From Atriophallophorus winterbourni (lineage: Eukaryota > Platyhelminthes > Trematoda > Plagiorchiida > Microphallidae), in assembly GCA_013407085.1 (NCBI GenBank), contig JACCGJ010000269.1:248001-312000 (forward strand): DNA of 64,000 bases, in the 5' to 3' direction. A model generated the notes under the pieces. That model was not told the DNA's origin, ran no database searches, and was given only the letters and a program-made list of their open reading frames with translations. How positions within the stretch are numbered: the first letter of the stretch is position 1; every line of letters starts with the position of its first letter. The position numbers were made by a program, and so were the translations under genes. This document shows positions 37,647-48,080 of the stretch, piece after piece.

Positions 37647-37822
37647 TGTGATGATTGTTTGAATAACAATCAATAATAATCAATAATTCTGTAATTCAAA
37701 TTCTTATTGTTAAAGTTACATTGATTAATACATACTGTGTGATTTGAGTGAGTGTGGTTATTCTCACTTCTATTCCTGGGTTGGTTATTTCAATTCAATT
37801 CAACACAATTCAATTCATTACA
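37647..37822 (+). repeat. 5' LTR
   Basis: Starts TGTGATGATTG and ends TTCATTACA. Matches the 3' LTR except for six substitutions and the extra ACACAATTCAATTCA near the end. Preceded by ATTTC. Confidence 0.92.
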
Positions 37823-37828
37823 ATTAAC

Positions 37829-38440
37829 GTCGCGATCAGCTGTGTCGTTTTCTCACAATTTTGGATCTCTCAATATTCATGAAACCCCCATAAAAATAGA
37901 GGATTACCTGGAACGTTTTGAACTTTGGTGTCTCACCAAGGGTGAAATGCCTGATTCAATTATTACTGCGCACTTTCTTACTTCAGCAGGAGAATTTTGA
38001 AAATTTAGCATTCCCTATCCCACCTGCCAAGAAGACTTTCGATTAATTGAAATCAATTATATTAGCTCATGTCACTCCGAAAAATTTCGACATTGCTGAA
38101 CGTTCACGCTTCAATACAATGCAAAACAAGAAAACCAATCTATTCGTCAATTTAATCTGCAATTGCAAACACAAGCTTCACGTTGTGCTTTTGAAAATAA
38201 ATTATATGATCATTTGAGAGATATTTTAATTTCCGGTATCAATGAACCCGATATATATCGTCAGTTATTGATGTTGAATAATCCAACCTATGAAAATGTC
38301 AAGAGATGATGCGAACATTATGAAGATATTTCAAAAGAAATTAATCGTCAAATTAATGCTAACACTCAATCTGTTTTGATCGGAACCTCCAAATCTAAAG
38401 TTCATTCGAGCAATCGACCAGTGCGGCAAAGCGAAGCTGA
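37829..38440 (+). pseudogene. gag-like region of the LTR element (broken)
   Basis: Begins with PIKIEDYLERFELWCLTKGE (about 37890-37950), resembling the start of gypsy-type Gag (.F..WL.RFE.W). Further gag-like pieces follow in other frames: FPIPPAKKTFD, AERSRFNTMQN, RQFNLQLQTQASRCAFENKL, LRDILISGINEPDIYRQLL. At least two in-frame stops and one frameshift separate them, so no intact Gag can be made. The region is clearly more damaged than the downstream frame. Confidence 0.7.
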
Positions 38441-39955
38441 GGCGAAACCACACAGACTAAGCAAATTCGGCAAAAGCAAGTTCAATTTTCACAATCAAAG
38501 TTTGGAAAATGTGCATCTTGTGGCAAGTTATATTCTCGATTTACTTGTCAATTTCGTAATGCTAAATGTTTTAAATGTGGTAAACTTGGACATATTCAGT
38601 CAGTTTGTCGAAGTTCTAAGACATGTTATGTGCATAGTAATGATACAAAAGTCGTCAATGTTGAAAATCAAATCAGCTCACTATCATTATCAGTGTCGCC
38701 ATACACAGTGTCTCATATCCGCAAACGTATATTCAGTAGTTATTATTCCAAAGAATTTATACTTGATAAAGCAGGTGTGGAATCATTGATTTCATTGAAT
38801 GACTTGAAACATTTTGCCCCCTATGCTCAAATTCATCGATCTGACATTTCGATTCACGGCGTTACAGGACATTCTGTACCTGTTGTCGGAGTTTGCTCTA
38901 TTCCAGTCAGATATGGTACTGCCAAACCAGTTGAGTGTTCATTCATTGTCACGAAATCTGGTCCACCTATCCTTGGATTGAAATCGCTAAAGTTACTCAA
39001 TATTGACTTTTCCTTTTTGTCTACAAGTTCATTATCAAAATTTGACTCTCATGCAATAAAGGATTTAACTACTCAGTGTGCATCGCATTCCGGTGGCATG
39101 AACATAAAACCTGTTCATTCAGGAATAACTGGTGATCCTATATTTTTGGAACGTCGCCTGATTGAATATGGTCTAAGAGAACCTGTCGGAAAAGCCAAGG
39201 CTCTAATGCAGACAAACGATGATGATACCTTAACTATGCCGTTTAGCGAAAAACGAAACGTTGACTTTCATACATCCTATCATAGTATGGAGAACGCTCC
39301 CGTTACTCTGGATATTCAAACTGCATCTGGAAAGACAGTTCAACCGATTTCTAACAGTGCAATTGATCGTGCTAAAGCTCTTTTGTTTGTCGATGAAGAT
39401 TTGACTTCCCTATCAATCGACTCAAGCGCTACTCCTTTTTACACGTCCACATCCGCCCGTATCATTGATTCAAACTAAAAATCCAGTTTTCATTACCAAG
39501 AAAGTGGCTTTAAAGTTAGCAAACTTCATCATTCATCAGCTACGATTTCAAATAAATCACCGAACTCATCTCATCAAGCGCATTCAGCACTGCCTTCTAG
39601 CTCATCTAAACGATCGTCAGATAATGTACGTTTCAAAACCGCTAGAGGAAAATCCTTACTGGTACCTTTGACTACTGGCATTGAAAAAGCGAGACAATTG
39701 CTGGCAACTGTGGATGACGTTTCGGGTTTGCTGGAACCTCCGCGTGTTCAATCAATTCAACCTGCAGACACTGGTCATGCTTCTGATGAACAAGCAACAG
39801 ACTTGTCACACACTTTGTCTTCCGAGAATATTGAATCAAGTGAACCTGTCAGAGGATCGGAAAGACTGAGAAACAAACCTATTCAAGATTACAAAATTCC
39901 GAGGACGATTAGGAGATGCAGTGGATGTGATGATCGTTTGAATAACAATCAATAA
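38441..39955 (+). pseudogene. Zinc knuckle, retropepsin-like and BRC-repeat frame of the LTR element
   Basis: One reading frame, open from 38441 to a single stop TAA (39476-39478) and then open again to 39953. In order: a zinc knuckle CFKCGKLGHIQSVC (about 38568-38610) preceded by CASCGKLYSRFTC; a protease-like segment (about 38755-39000) with FILDKAGVESL where retropepsins have D(T/S)G, then ISIHGVTGHSVPVV and GPPILGLKSLKLL; a half BRC-like motif VGKAKALMQTNDDDTLT (about 39185-39235); a BRC-like repeat IQTASGKTVQPISNSAIDRA plus KALLFVDEDL (39314-39405); and a second FKTARGKSLLVPLTTGIEKA plus RQLLATVDD (39632-39715). It ends RGSERLRNKPIQDYK, typical of a Pol C-terminus, and runs into the 3' LTR. 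The protease active site is lost. BRC repeats bind RAD51 through FxxA and a following helix. Confidence 0.7.
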
Positions 39956-40086
39956 TAATCAATAATTTTGTAATTCAAATTCTTGTTGTTAAAGTTACAT
40001 TAATTAATACATACTGTGTGATTTGAGTAAGTGTGGTTATTCTCACTTCTAATCCTGGGTTGGTTATTTCAATTCAATTCATTACA
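39926..40086 (+). repeat. 3' LTR
   Basis: Starts TGTGATGATCG and ends TTCATTACA, followed by ATTTC. A weak purine-rich tract (GATTAGGAGATGCAGTGGA) precedes it. Confidence 0.92.
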
Positions 40087-40239
40087 ATTTCCTTGATCCA
40101 CCTCAAAGGATATGATTGAAATTTCCATGGAGTATTGTATGAAATTAGTGTCCTAAAGAAAATGTGGTCGTAAATGCAAAATGAATTCTGAGAAAAATTG
40201 AAATGTGAGCGAATAACAAAAAATCGGATGAGCGAACTT

Positions 40240-40450
40240 TGAATTGATTTAATCGATTTGTAGTTTCGGGCTCCAATTCAGTGCTCCACGAGAATAAATG
40301 CTGAAAAACCTCGGGGACGACCTGAAATATAGGACAATTAGCCATCAGTTTTATATAGAAAATTCAAGTTCACAAACAACCGATGCAACCAAGTTAGAAG
40401 GAGCGGGGCGCGCGCAATAAAGGTGTGTATTTTCGACATATACCAAGTAT
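40240..40450 (+). repeat. Dispersed repeat R5, copy 2
   Basis: Contains TTCACAAACAACCGATGCAA and CAATAAAGGTGTGTATTTTC, with CTCCAATTCAGTGCTCCACG upstream, matching 36230-36440. Confidence 0.6.
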
Positions 40451-40459
40451 AATTCCAAT

Positions 40460-40965
40460 ATACAATGTGTTACATGCTTCTCGCAAGATCAGATTAATTT
40501 AATCACGACTGTGCATCTGGAGAACAAGGCTTAGTTATCGGGAAAAGCAGCAAATTATCGGGTTGTTAATCGGTTTAGACAATAAAATATTATCTCAATT
40601 CTTTTTAAGAATCCTTGAAAATATTGAACAGTTAGCGTTGTTACAACTAATTTTGACCACACAATTACATCAAGTAATTGGCAATCTTATACAATTGAGG
40701 AATATCAGTAGTTTTAGGCGTCAACATCCAGAAACAAACGTTTGATATCGATTTTGTATGAAAATAATAATACATTTCAATATGTCACCATATTTCTGAA
40801 TAAGGTCCCATAGAATTGTAAAAATTCAATTTTTCAGTGGAGCTTGTTCTCACGCAAAAATTTTTAGCCAGCGAAACTAATGTGAATTCGAAATAGTAAA
40901 TAAATATTTTAATAACATGACAATTATATTTTTATAACATGAGCGATTAGTTGTATTTTGCTGCC
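40460..40965. other. AT-rich non-coding stretch
   Basis: Nothing recognisable; one short frame at 40563-40745. Confidence 0.45.
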
Positions 40966-40984
40966 GAATGGAAAATACATCGTT

Positions 40985-41100
40985 GAATTTTTGTATACGC
41001 GGCAAATATTTTGCAACCCACGATTGTCTATATTCAGTTCTGTTCAGTTCAGTTCAGTTTGCACAGCACTATGTGTGGCTGAGTCGCCAGTCAAGTGTCC
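40985..41100 (-). repeat. Dispersed repeat R3, minus copy (GTTCA/TGAAC tail)
   Basis: Contains the reverse complement of the GTGCAAACTGAACTGAACTG tail seen at 43785 and 46120. The open frame 40968-41330 crosses it and shows no conserved domain. Confidence 0.5.
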
Positions 41101-41399
41101 GGATTACTTTCGGTGGTATGCCACAGAATAGCGTTCACTATTACAAACGATATCTTAACGAATTTCTTCTGGTATGTGAGCAATCTGGAAAAAATAGAAA
41201 GGCTGCCCTCATCAATAGGTGTGTAGATGCATTAGTGCGTTCCAAAGACAACATGAAAATCATGCTTACCATTCAATCATGGATTAAAATCGAGAAATAT
41301 AAAAGGCCACATAGTAGAGACCCTTGTTGATACCGCTTGCAGAAGTGGAACAAAAATAACGTTTTTGTAAATACGATTCCGGTTATTTACTACCATTTC

Positions 41400-41770
41400 A
41401 CGGAAGAAGTACTTACGAACATTAGACATTACATGTCACTTGGCCTTTTTTTTAATGAGTTGCTTCGAGTACCCAAAATTTGTGCGAGAACATAAATTTC
41501 TCCAGGATGAACATTACTGAAACCTGTCATGATTTTGAAGGTTTCAATCAGGTCCCTATGTAGCGGATTACTTTTCGGTGAAGGAGATCTAGACTCAGCA
41601 ATCGTTCATTGTACAGCATACATGATTGCCGTTCATTCATACGAGTAGCTAGGCGTTGAACATCTCCGAGGTTGGTAATAACTTTTTTCAATTACGTTTA
41701 CCATGCTTGAAGTCAATAATCCAGATGTGGTCGCACGACTGCTCACGACTGCAGGGACACTTAAGTGATT
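41400..41770 (-). mobile_element. CR1-like LINE C-terminal fragment
   Basis: On the minus strand, broken frames carry NHVCCTMND, then a GDLIETFKI-like stretch, VSVMFILEKFMF and FWVLEATH. These correspond to the C-terminal tail found intact in frame at 43100-43320. Heavily frameshifted. Confidence 0.55.
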
Positions 41771-42079
41771 CTGCCAAGTCATCGAACAAAAGGAAAAGTA
41801 GCCGTCCATGTAGTGATCCCATTGGGATTTTAATAACAACTCCTACTTTCGAAGAAGACATACAGCCTACCCTGAGTCAAAAGTATCTTTGGAAGCTTCA
41901 GAATCTTATTATCCTGTGTCTCACTAGATCATCGATTCATTAATAACCAAGTATGTTTGCAAGCAAGTTGTGGATTACCGAATCAAAGGTGTGAAATATT
42001 CCAAGTGAAAAACTTCAACTTGTTGGCATTTATCAGCCTTATGGTGACACACAAGAAAACACAAGAGGTTTGTTACCCA

Positions 42080-43530
42080 TGTTTTCTTTCATGGATGTGC
42101 GCAACTATAGGTCAGTAAGCCTGATTAGCATTCTTTGCAAGTTCTTGAAATAAAATCATTAGAGTGGAAAAAAAGCTATAATCGTGCCAATACACAAGGG
42201 TGGTTGCAGCTCAACTGTTGGTAACTATAGACCTGTCAGCCTGACTAGCATCATCTCGAAAGTAATGAAAAAACTGCTGCGTGACAAAATCTGTCAGCAT
42301 CTTTGTCGGCATTCTCTACTGAGTGTAACTCAGCATGGATTTTTTCAGGGTAGATCCTGCCTGACAAACCTTCTTAGTTTTCTCAATACTGCCACTAAAA
42401 AATGGATGAAGGGAAGCCTGTCAAAGCCCTCTACCTAGACTTCAGCAAGGCTTTTGATTTCGAAACCACCGCCTTCTAGAGATTAAGCTAGCAGCAAAAG
42501 GCATTCGGGGTAGTCTACTTGCTTGGATAAAGGCCTTCCTAAAAGGTAGGATATTCCGAGTTAGGGTAGGATCTACGCTGTCGAATGAAACCGACGCGAT
42601 CAGTGGTGTACCCCAAGGTTCAGTACTTGGTCCTCTTCTATTCCTGATTTTCATCGATGACGTGTCCTCTGCATTGAAGTGCCCATGCTTCATTTTTGCG
42701 GATGATGTGAAATTCATCGGATCAACGGTGAAGATACCTTAATGCACGACCTTGAACATGTCATAAACTGGTGACACCAGTGGGACCTTACACTTAACCT
42801 CAATAAGAGCTAACTCTTGTCAGCACTGGTTGATGAGATTTCAGTTCAGGTGTCGGGCAATTCTTTCACTGTAAGCGCCACACAGCGTGTTAAGGATTTA
42901 GGAGTACTAGTTAGGACGGACTTCAAATGGGAGGACCAATGCGCCACTGCAGCTCAACGTGCTCGCAAATTTCTCTTTCGGCTGAGATCCGTGTTATCCA
43001 GCAGAAGACCCGATGTATTCCTGCCCCTTTACAAGGCATTAGTTCGGCCGCATTTAGAATATTGTGTCCAGGCGTGGTTCCCTTACTACAAGAAGGAAAT
43101 CGTTCAACTAGAAAGCGTACAGCGTCTCGCAACTCGCATGATTGAGAGTCAGCGAGAGAAACCTTACGCTGCACGCCCGAAGTCCCTATATCTTTTCTCA
43201 CTTACGCGCCGTCGTTTGAGAGGTGACTTAATTGAAACCTTTAAGATCTTGAAGGGGTTAAGTGGCGTTATCATGACCGACTTCTTTGCCTTAAGTCCTG
43301 GGCCATTCACACAAACTTGCTAAGGAGCGATGTAGACTAGACTCCAGGAAAAACTTTTTCAGCCTCATCGTGGTAAATTTCTGGAACCGGCTTCCAGAGT
43401 CGCAAGTTTCAAGCAGGGTTTGGACCGCATCTGGGGTAATCTTTTGCCTGAATTCTCCCCCTAATTTTTATGCAAGATTAGGTTGTTCACCATTTTTATC
43501 GTTGTTTGGTAAGTAAGTAAATGCTAAAGT
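42080..43530 (+). mobile_element. CR1-like LINE, reverse transcriptase to 3' end
   Basis: The best-preserved LINE polymerase here. It contains VGNYRPVSLTSIISKVMKKL (about 42218-42277), QHGFFQGRSCLTNLL (about 42331-42375), LYLDFSKAFDF (about 42429-42461), ISGVPQGSVLGPLLFLIFID (about 42601-42660) and CFIFADDVKFIG (about 42685-42722). The downstream frame 42817-43323 contains VKDLGVLVRTDFKWEDQC, LYKALVRPHLEYCVQAWFP, QLESVQRLATRMIE and RRLRGDLIETFKILKGL. Catalytic Asp and FADD motifs are present, but several frameshifts and stops break ORF2. It ends near a short (TAAG)n tract at about 43509-43520. Confidence 0.88.
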
Positions 43531-43554
43531 TCTGTTTGTTTAATACACAACTCT

Positions 43555-43810
43555 TCTCTAGCTGACCTCTCACCGTACTGGTGAGGAGAAATGTATTATT
43601 ATCTTTCCAGCATCATTCCTAAATACAACCCGGATAATCCCTTGGCATCGCGATCGTCGAGGATATCCAAACCACAATATGAATAAACTCTTTAGCAGTG
43701 GTGGTTGCTTCTCTGCAGCTTTCCACCGAAAGAAATTCTGGATGCTCGATTGGCTCGTTCGCCACTTACTGTCCTGTGCAACTGAACTGAACTGAACTGA
43801 ACTGAAGATA
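43555..43810 (+). repeat. Dispersed repeat R3, plus copy
   Basis: Starts TGACCTCTCACCGTACTGGT and ends TGTGCAACTGAACTGAACTG. The homologous copy 45946-46160 shares TGACCTCTAACCGTGCTGGT and CTGTGCAACTTGAA. About 250 bp, non-coding; possibly a SINE. Confidence 0.65.
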
Positions 43811-43814
43811 TGTA

Positions 43815-44370
43815 AACAATTGGTAGCCAGTTCCTTATTATTCAATTCCCAGCACGGATTCTGGAAAGGAAGATCCCGACTAACCAAACTTTCTAAGCTT
43901 TCTTGACGAAGTGACAATACGGCTCGATGAAGGTAAAGTAGTCGAAGTATGCTATCTTGATTTTCAAAAGGCATTCGACTCAGTGTACGATAGGCACCTT
44001 CTGCACAAACTAAGGATGTGTGGCGACACAGGTGAACTACATTGATGGTTAGACAGCTTCCTAATTAATTGCATTATCTATGCTGGAATTGCAGAACTGT
44101 GCTCGGAGGAATCACTGTTACTCAGTGGAGTGCCTCAAGGCTCGGTGGTTGGTCCATTACTCTTTCTTATTTTTGTAATCGACCTAGCAGCCTGCTTGAG
44201 ATCACGTTGCTTCCTGTTCGCTGATGATGTTTAGATCTTAGGAACCGACAGTAGGGGCACGCTTATCTCTGATTTAGAAAATGTAATCGTGTGAACAAAA
44301 ACATGGGACTTGCTACTAAACTTGCGGAAGAGCTGCGTTCTGACGATTGATTTAGCGACAACCCAACTAG
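43815..44370 (+). mobile_element. CR1-like LINE reverse transcriptase fragment, badly decayed
   Basis: Pieces in several frames resemble SQHGFWKGRS, a LDFQKAFDSVY-like block (about 43960-43985), SGVPQGSVVGPLLFL (about 44125-44165) and FLFADDV (about 44215-44232, followed by a stop). Same family as 42080-43530 but with many stops. Confidence 0.7.
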
Positions 44371-44383
44371 AAATCAATCGATA

Positions 44384-45290
44384 AATAAATAAATTTTATT
44401 CTTGAAAACCCAAGGCATGTTGATCATGATCAATAATTTCCAAAAGGTTTGTAAAATCAGATTGTATATGAACATTTGCAACAATAATTTTCAAGGTCAT
44501 TTCTTCCACGGAATTTACCGTCTAATAAATATAAAGGTAACATTATTTAAAAGTTGCTTTCAGATAGTCCGTACGTGATCTGATATAGTACAAAAACAGA
44601 GGTATTGCGAAGAAAGTTTAATGAATGATCCCGGAAGCACTGATGTTTAACGGACAAGGTCCATCGAGGATAAGTGAAGAATCTCTGTTGTTGATGTTTC
44701 AAACTTTTCCATATTGATTGTTCGAAATAAATTGATCTTCCCTGAGTATGAACCGTTTTCCTGTCCGCTAGGCGAAGGTAATTTATTTTACTGTGTTGAG
44801 GTCTGTGGGCCAGTTTCATTTGGGTGCGGATTCAGAATTGCGCTGTGAACAAAATACTCGAAAGCAAGAGAATGTTGTTTCGAACGTTATGAAAATTTAT
44901 TTAGTATCAATACCCAAGAATGCCATTATTATATAAATCATCAGGTAGAACATCTGAGTTAAGAAGTTTGCAAATTTTATATATGGTAAGAAATAAATCC
45001 AGATGTGATTTGAATTCATTTAAAGAGGAACGGAGTCTCATATATTTTTGAAGGAGATTCCACATTTTAGTATATTTATTTAGGAAGAAATTGTTCCTTA
45101 CTTTAGTACGAAACCTTCATAATTTAATAGTTTTTCACTATTTCTCAAGCTATACTTAAAATCATGTCGTATATGAAGATTGGAACTTATTTCTATATTA
45201 TCCGTTGACAGTATTTTAAAGAATAAAATGAGATTATGCTTAGGAACTATCAGAATAGCTGCTGCTCGGAAAGTGAAGGAACAGGAGATT
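44384..45290 (-). mobile_element. LINE ORF2 C-terminal fragment with (ATTT)n tail
   Basis: Minus-strand frame 45307-45098 reads NLILFFKILSTDNIEIS and RHDFKYSLRNSEKLL. Later broken frames read like LNEFKSHLDLF. This fits the last part of a CR1-type ORF2 (DL.FFFK.L, then R..L, F...L). A short A/T tetranucleotide run at about 44384-44396 could be its 3' tail. Assignment is tentative. Confidence 0.4.
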
Positions 45291-45760
45291 ATATGTGGGC
45301 TACTCAATGTGTCGAAGCTGCAAACAAGGCTCGCAGAGAATTGTTCAGACTGCGCTCAGCGTTGTCATAGCGAAAACCTTCAATCTTTATTCCATTATAC
45401 AAAGTAGTTGTGGAATACTGCGTTCAATCCTGGGCACCGTACTTAAAAAAGATATAGCATGTCTCGAAAGGGTCCAGCGCCTTGCGCCTAGAATGGTTGA
45501 GGTTCAGACAGGAAAAACCTAGGAGGCTAGACTCGAGGACCTCGATCTGTTCTTACCACAACAACAACAACAACAATTAAATGAAACTTCTTGAGAGTAG
45601 GCCAAGGTTGCTGGCACTTGAGCACTTTTTCAGCAACAGTGTGGTCAATTTCTCGAACAATCTCCCAGATTTTATAGATCACCTGCCAAATGTGTTAAGC
45701 TTTGAAAGGTTAGTGGACTCTAAATGGCATACTATATTTCCGAACATTGTCTAATGAAAA
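45285..45760 (+). mobile_element. CR1-like LINE 3' fragment with CAA microsatellite insertion
   Basis: Broken frames give RRELFRLRSALS, then VEYCVQSWAPYLKKDIACLE and RVQRLAPRMVEVQTGK, matching the C-terminus at 43000-43150. After a (CAA)n tract (about 45558-45577) the tail continues LALEHFFSNSVVNFSNNLP and FERLVDSKW, the usual CR1 end. Confidence 0.75.
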
Positions 45761-45939
45761 ACTTAAAAACCACAGTAAAACATATTCTTGATTTTTTTAT
45801 ATCTCATATCTGTCTAGGACTGGGCAACATCACAGCATCTTAGCCCACATGAAGTTTATGACTTGCGTCACTTTGCCTCCACTAGGCTAGTGATTTCCTA
45901 AATCATACATTGCTTACGCATATTATTGCATTGTTTCCT

Positions 45940-46160
45940 GAATAGATGACCTCTAACCGTGCTGGTGAAGAGAACTCCTACCTTACTTTCCAGATATCCG
46001 GAAACAAGAACGTGAAACGTACGAACTGTATACTCAATATCGAAGTGCCGGGTGCTCAGCCGCATACAGGCGAAGGAAATCTAGTCGCCCGATTCGCTTT
46101 TAGTCACATTCATCTCTGTGCAACTTGAAATTGAACTTAAACTTGAACTTGGAAGACATA
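45940..46160 (+). repeat. Dispersed repeat R3, second plus copy
   Basis: Homologous to 43555-43810 at both ends. The 60-codon frame inside it has no counterpart in the other copy. A minus-strand R1 fragment lies just upstream at about 45805-45905. Confidence 0.6.
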
Positions 46161-46169
46161 TATAGGGGA

Positions 46170-47580
46170 GTTCAGCAACGGCTATATTCTCATATCAGAT
46201 CGTATCATATCTACGCTCTTCCCTAAATTATCATATTTCTCGCCCAGATTGCAGCTTAATATAGAAAACCCTTAGTGTTTCAATTTTAGATTTTGTATTT
46301 AAGGTTTTTATCTGATCAAAAAAGCTTTTATATGAAATGTGACCTTGACAAGCAAAGTTGCTGCACATTTGAAGTTATTTTCACTTGCATGTTATTTATA
46401 TTATATCTACGAGATCGGCGGTTAATATACAGCTACTAAACCTTTATTTTTATATATTCTCAAGATACTACTATTGTACTACCTAATATTTTCGAATACA
46501 TCAAATTTGTCGAGTTATGATTTGTATATAATCGTTTAATACGTATATTCCTATTATATTAATATGTACGTTTATATGAAATGAATGGTTTCACTGAAAT
46601 GCGGTATTGGTTGATCATAATATACATTTTTTTCTTTGATGGTCACATATCAGTTTACTTTGGCATCGATATTTTCTGTTCCTTTGATGAAATCAACAAC
46701 CGTCTCAGTTCTGAGGCCCTGTGACATCAGCAATGGAACATCACCGCATGTCGCTTCTGTGTTGAGCTTTATTCTGACCAAAAATTTTCAAAAAATTGAA
46801 CGTATTCTATTATTGTATGCAGAGCACTCGACAATAGCTTTCCCCCCAAAATTAGCCTACCTGATTTGGTTAGTAATCAGATTTTCAACTTTCGTGGTTA
46901 TGTGACTTATTTTTTAAACCCGATTCATTAAAAAATGACGACCGAAAAGCAATTCGGTTCTATATTTTGTTACGGAGTATTGTTATTAATATTTAGATCT
47001 TGAGCAACAGGGATGAGTGCATTTAAGCTTCTTTACAACATAATTACTGCACGATTTCACATATTTGCTTTTATAATTAGTGTAGCGACCAAATCGCCCT
47101 GTTATAAATCTCATGAGTTTCGATCTAATTCGCTTTTGTTTTTTTGTTTTCTTTAGCGTTTGCATAGTTCATATCTATATTTACTATCTGGCTCTATAAC
47201 TTATTGTTTCCAGTACTCTGTCGCTCTCTAAATGTAGTCGATTGTTAAATCATATTATCACTGTTTTAGATTGTTTTTTTCTGAATAAAAAGCCTTTGAC
47301 TCTAGTTTTCTACAAGTAATTACGATAAACGGAAGAACAAAAATGATTTGGATCATTCTGCCGTAAAATTGTTGAGAAACATTTAGCGACCTCAATATTT
47401 TCAATGCAAATTATAATTCCATTAAATTACGTTACTGTGTAGTATTCCAGTAATGCTCAGGTCGCATCATAGTGAATTGATTTTCCAGGTATTTAGCTGC
47501 ATGGAGAAACGCGTTGGAGTTTTAATGTCATTGGATGTTATACCTTTTTGGTCCTGAGAAAACTGATACTATGTTACCCC
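46170..47580. other. AT-rich non-coding stretch
   Basis: No recognisable gene or element; short frames only. Confidence 0.45.
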
Positions 47581-47584
47581 AAAT

Positions 47585-47885
47585 CGCAGTCTCTGACTGA
47601 GCGGCACTTTGCCTGGATTTAAGCCTATGTTTTTATATACACAGATACTATTTTCACTGATATGCAATCGTGCGACACTTCTGTGCTGTGCAGCTAACAC
47701 CGTGCTAGATTGATTTGCCACCCGTAGTGAGCTGCATGCTAAAACAAGCTAGAGTCTCACTGTCATTTCTATTTCCCTTTTCCATAATTGTTTAGGCCTG
47801 GGAAACCTGACAATATCTTAGCCCACGTGCAGTCTATGACTGTGCGGCACTTTGCCTGGTTCAGGCTTGTGATGTCATACATACA
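47585..47885 (-). repeat. R1 copies, minus strand (partial plus near full-length)
   Basis: A partial head copy at 47585-47640 and a fuller copy at 47660-47885, with CCCACGTGCAGTCTATGACT, GTGCGGCACTTTGCCTGGTT and CACCGTGCTAGATTGATTTG. It forms one arm of an inverted pair with 47915-48080. Confidence 0.8.
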
Positions 47886-47914
47886 TACATACAGATACTA
47901 TTGTTAATTCTGAT

Positions 47915-48080
47915 GCGGGTATGGTATGGTATGAAAGTACAAACCTGATCCAGGCAAAGTGCCGCACAGTCACAGACTGCACGTGGGCTAAGATACTGTC
48001 AGGTTGCTCAGGCCTAAACAGATATGAGGAAGAAAAAAGAACAGGAAATGGTAGTGAGACTCCAGCTGATGCGGGGCAAG
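47915..48080 (+). repeat. R1 copy, plus strand
   Basis: GGTATGGTATGGTATGAAAG, AAGTGCCGCACAGTCACAGA, GGGCTAAGATACTGTCAGGT and TGGTAGTGAGACTCCAGC in order. The inverse of 47660-47885 across about 30 bp of spacer. Confidence 0.8.

Larger units (their letters stand above)
37647..40086 (+). mobile_element. Non-autonomous LTR retrotransposon carrying BRC-like repeats
   Basis: A complete element bounded by LTRs starting TGTGATGAT and ending CATTACA. It is flanked by the 5-bp target-site duplication ATTTC (37642-37646 and 40087-40091). The LTRs are 176 bp (37647-37822) and 161 bp (39926-40086). They differ by six substitutions plus one 15-bp stretch present only in the 5' LTR. The interior has broken gag-like sequence, a CCHC zinc knuckle and a retropepsin-like domain, then BRC-like repeats, in about 2.1 kb. 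No reverse transcriptase, RNase H or integrase motif is present, so it must have moved using another element's enzymes. A Ty3/gypsy-type parent is suggested by the gag and protease style. The primer-binding site is unclear. Confidence 0.85.

Noticed and set aside
40968..41330. 120-codon open frame
   Set aside because: Crosses the R3 repeat and has no conserved domain; likely chance.
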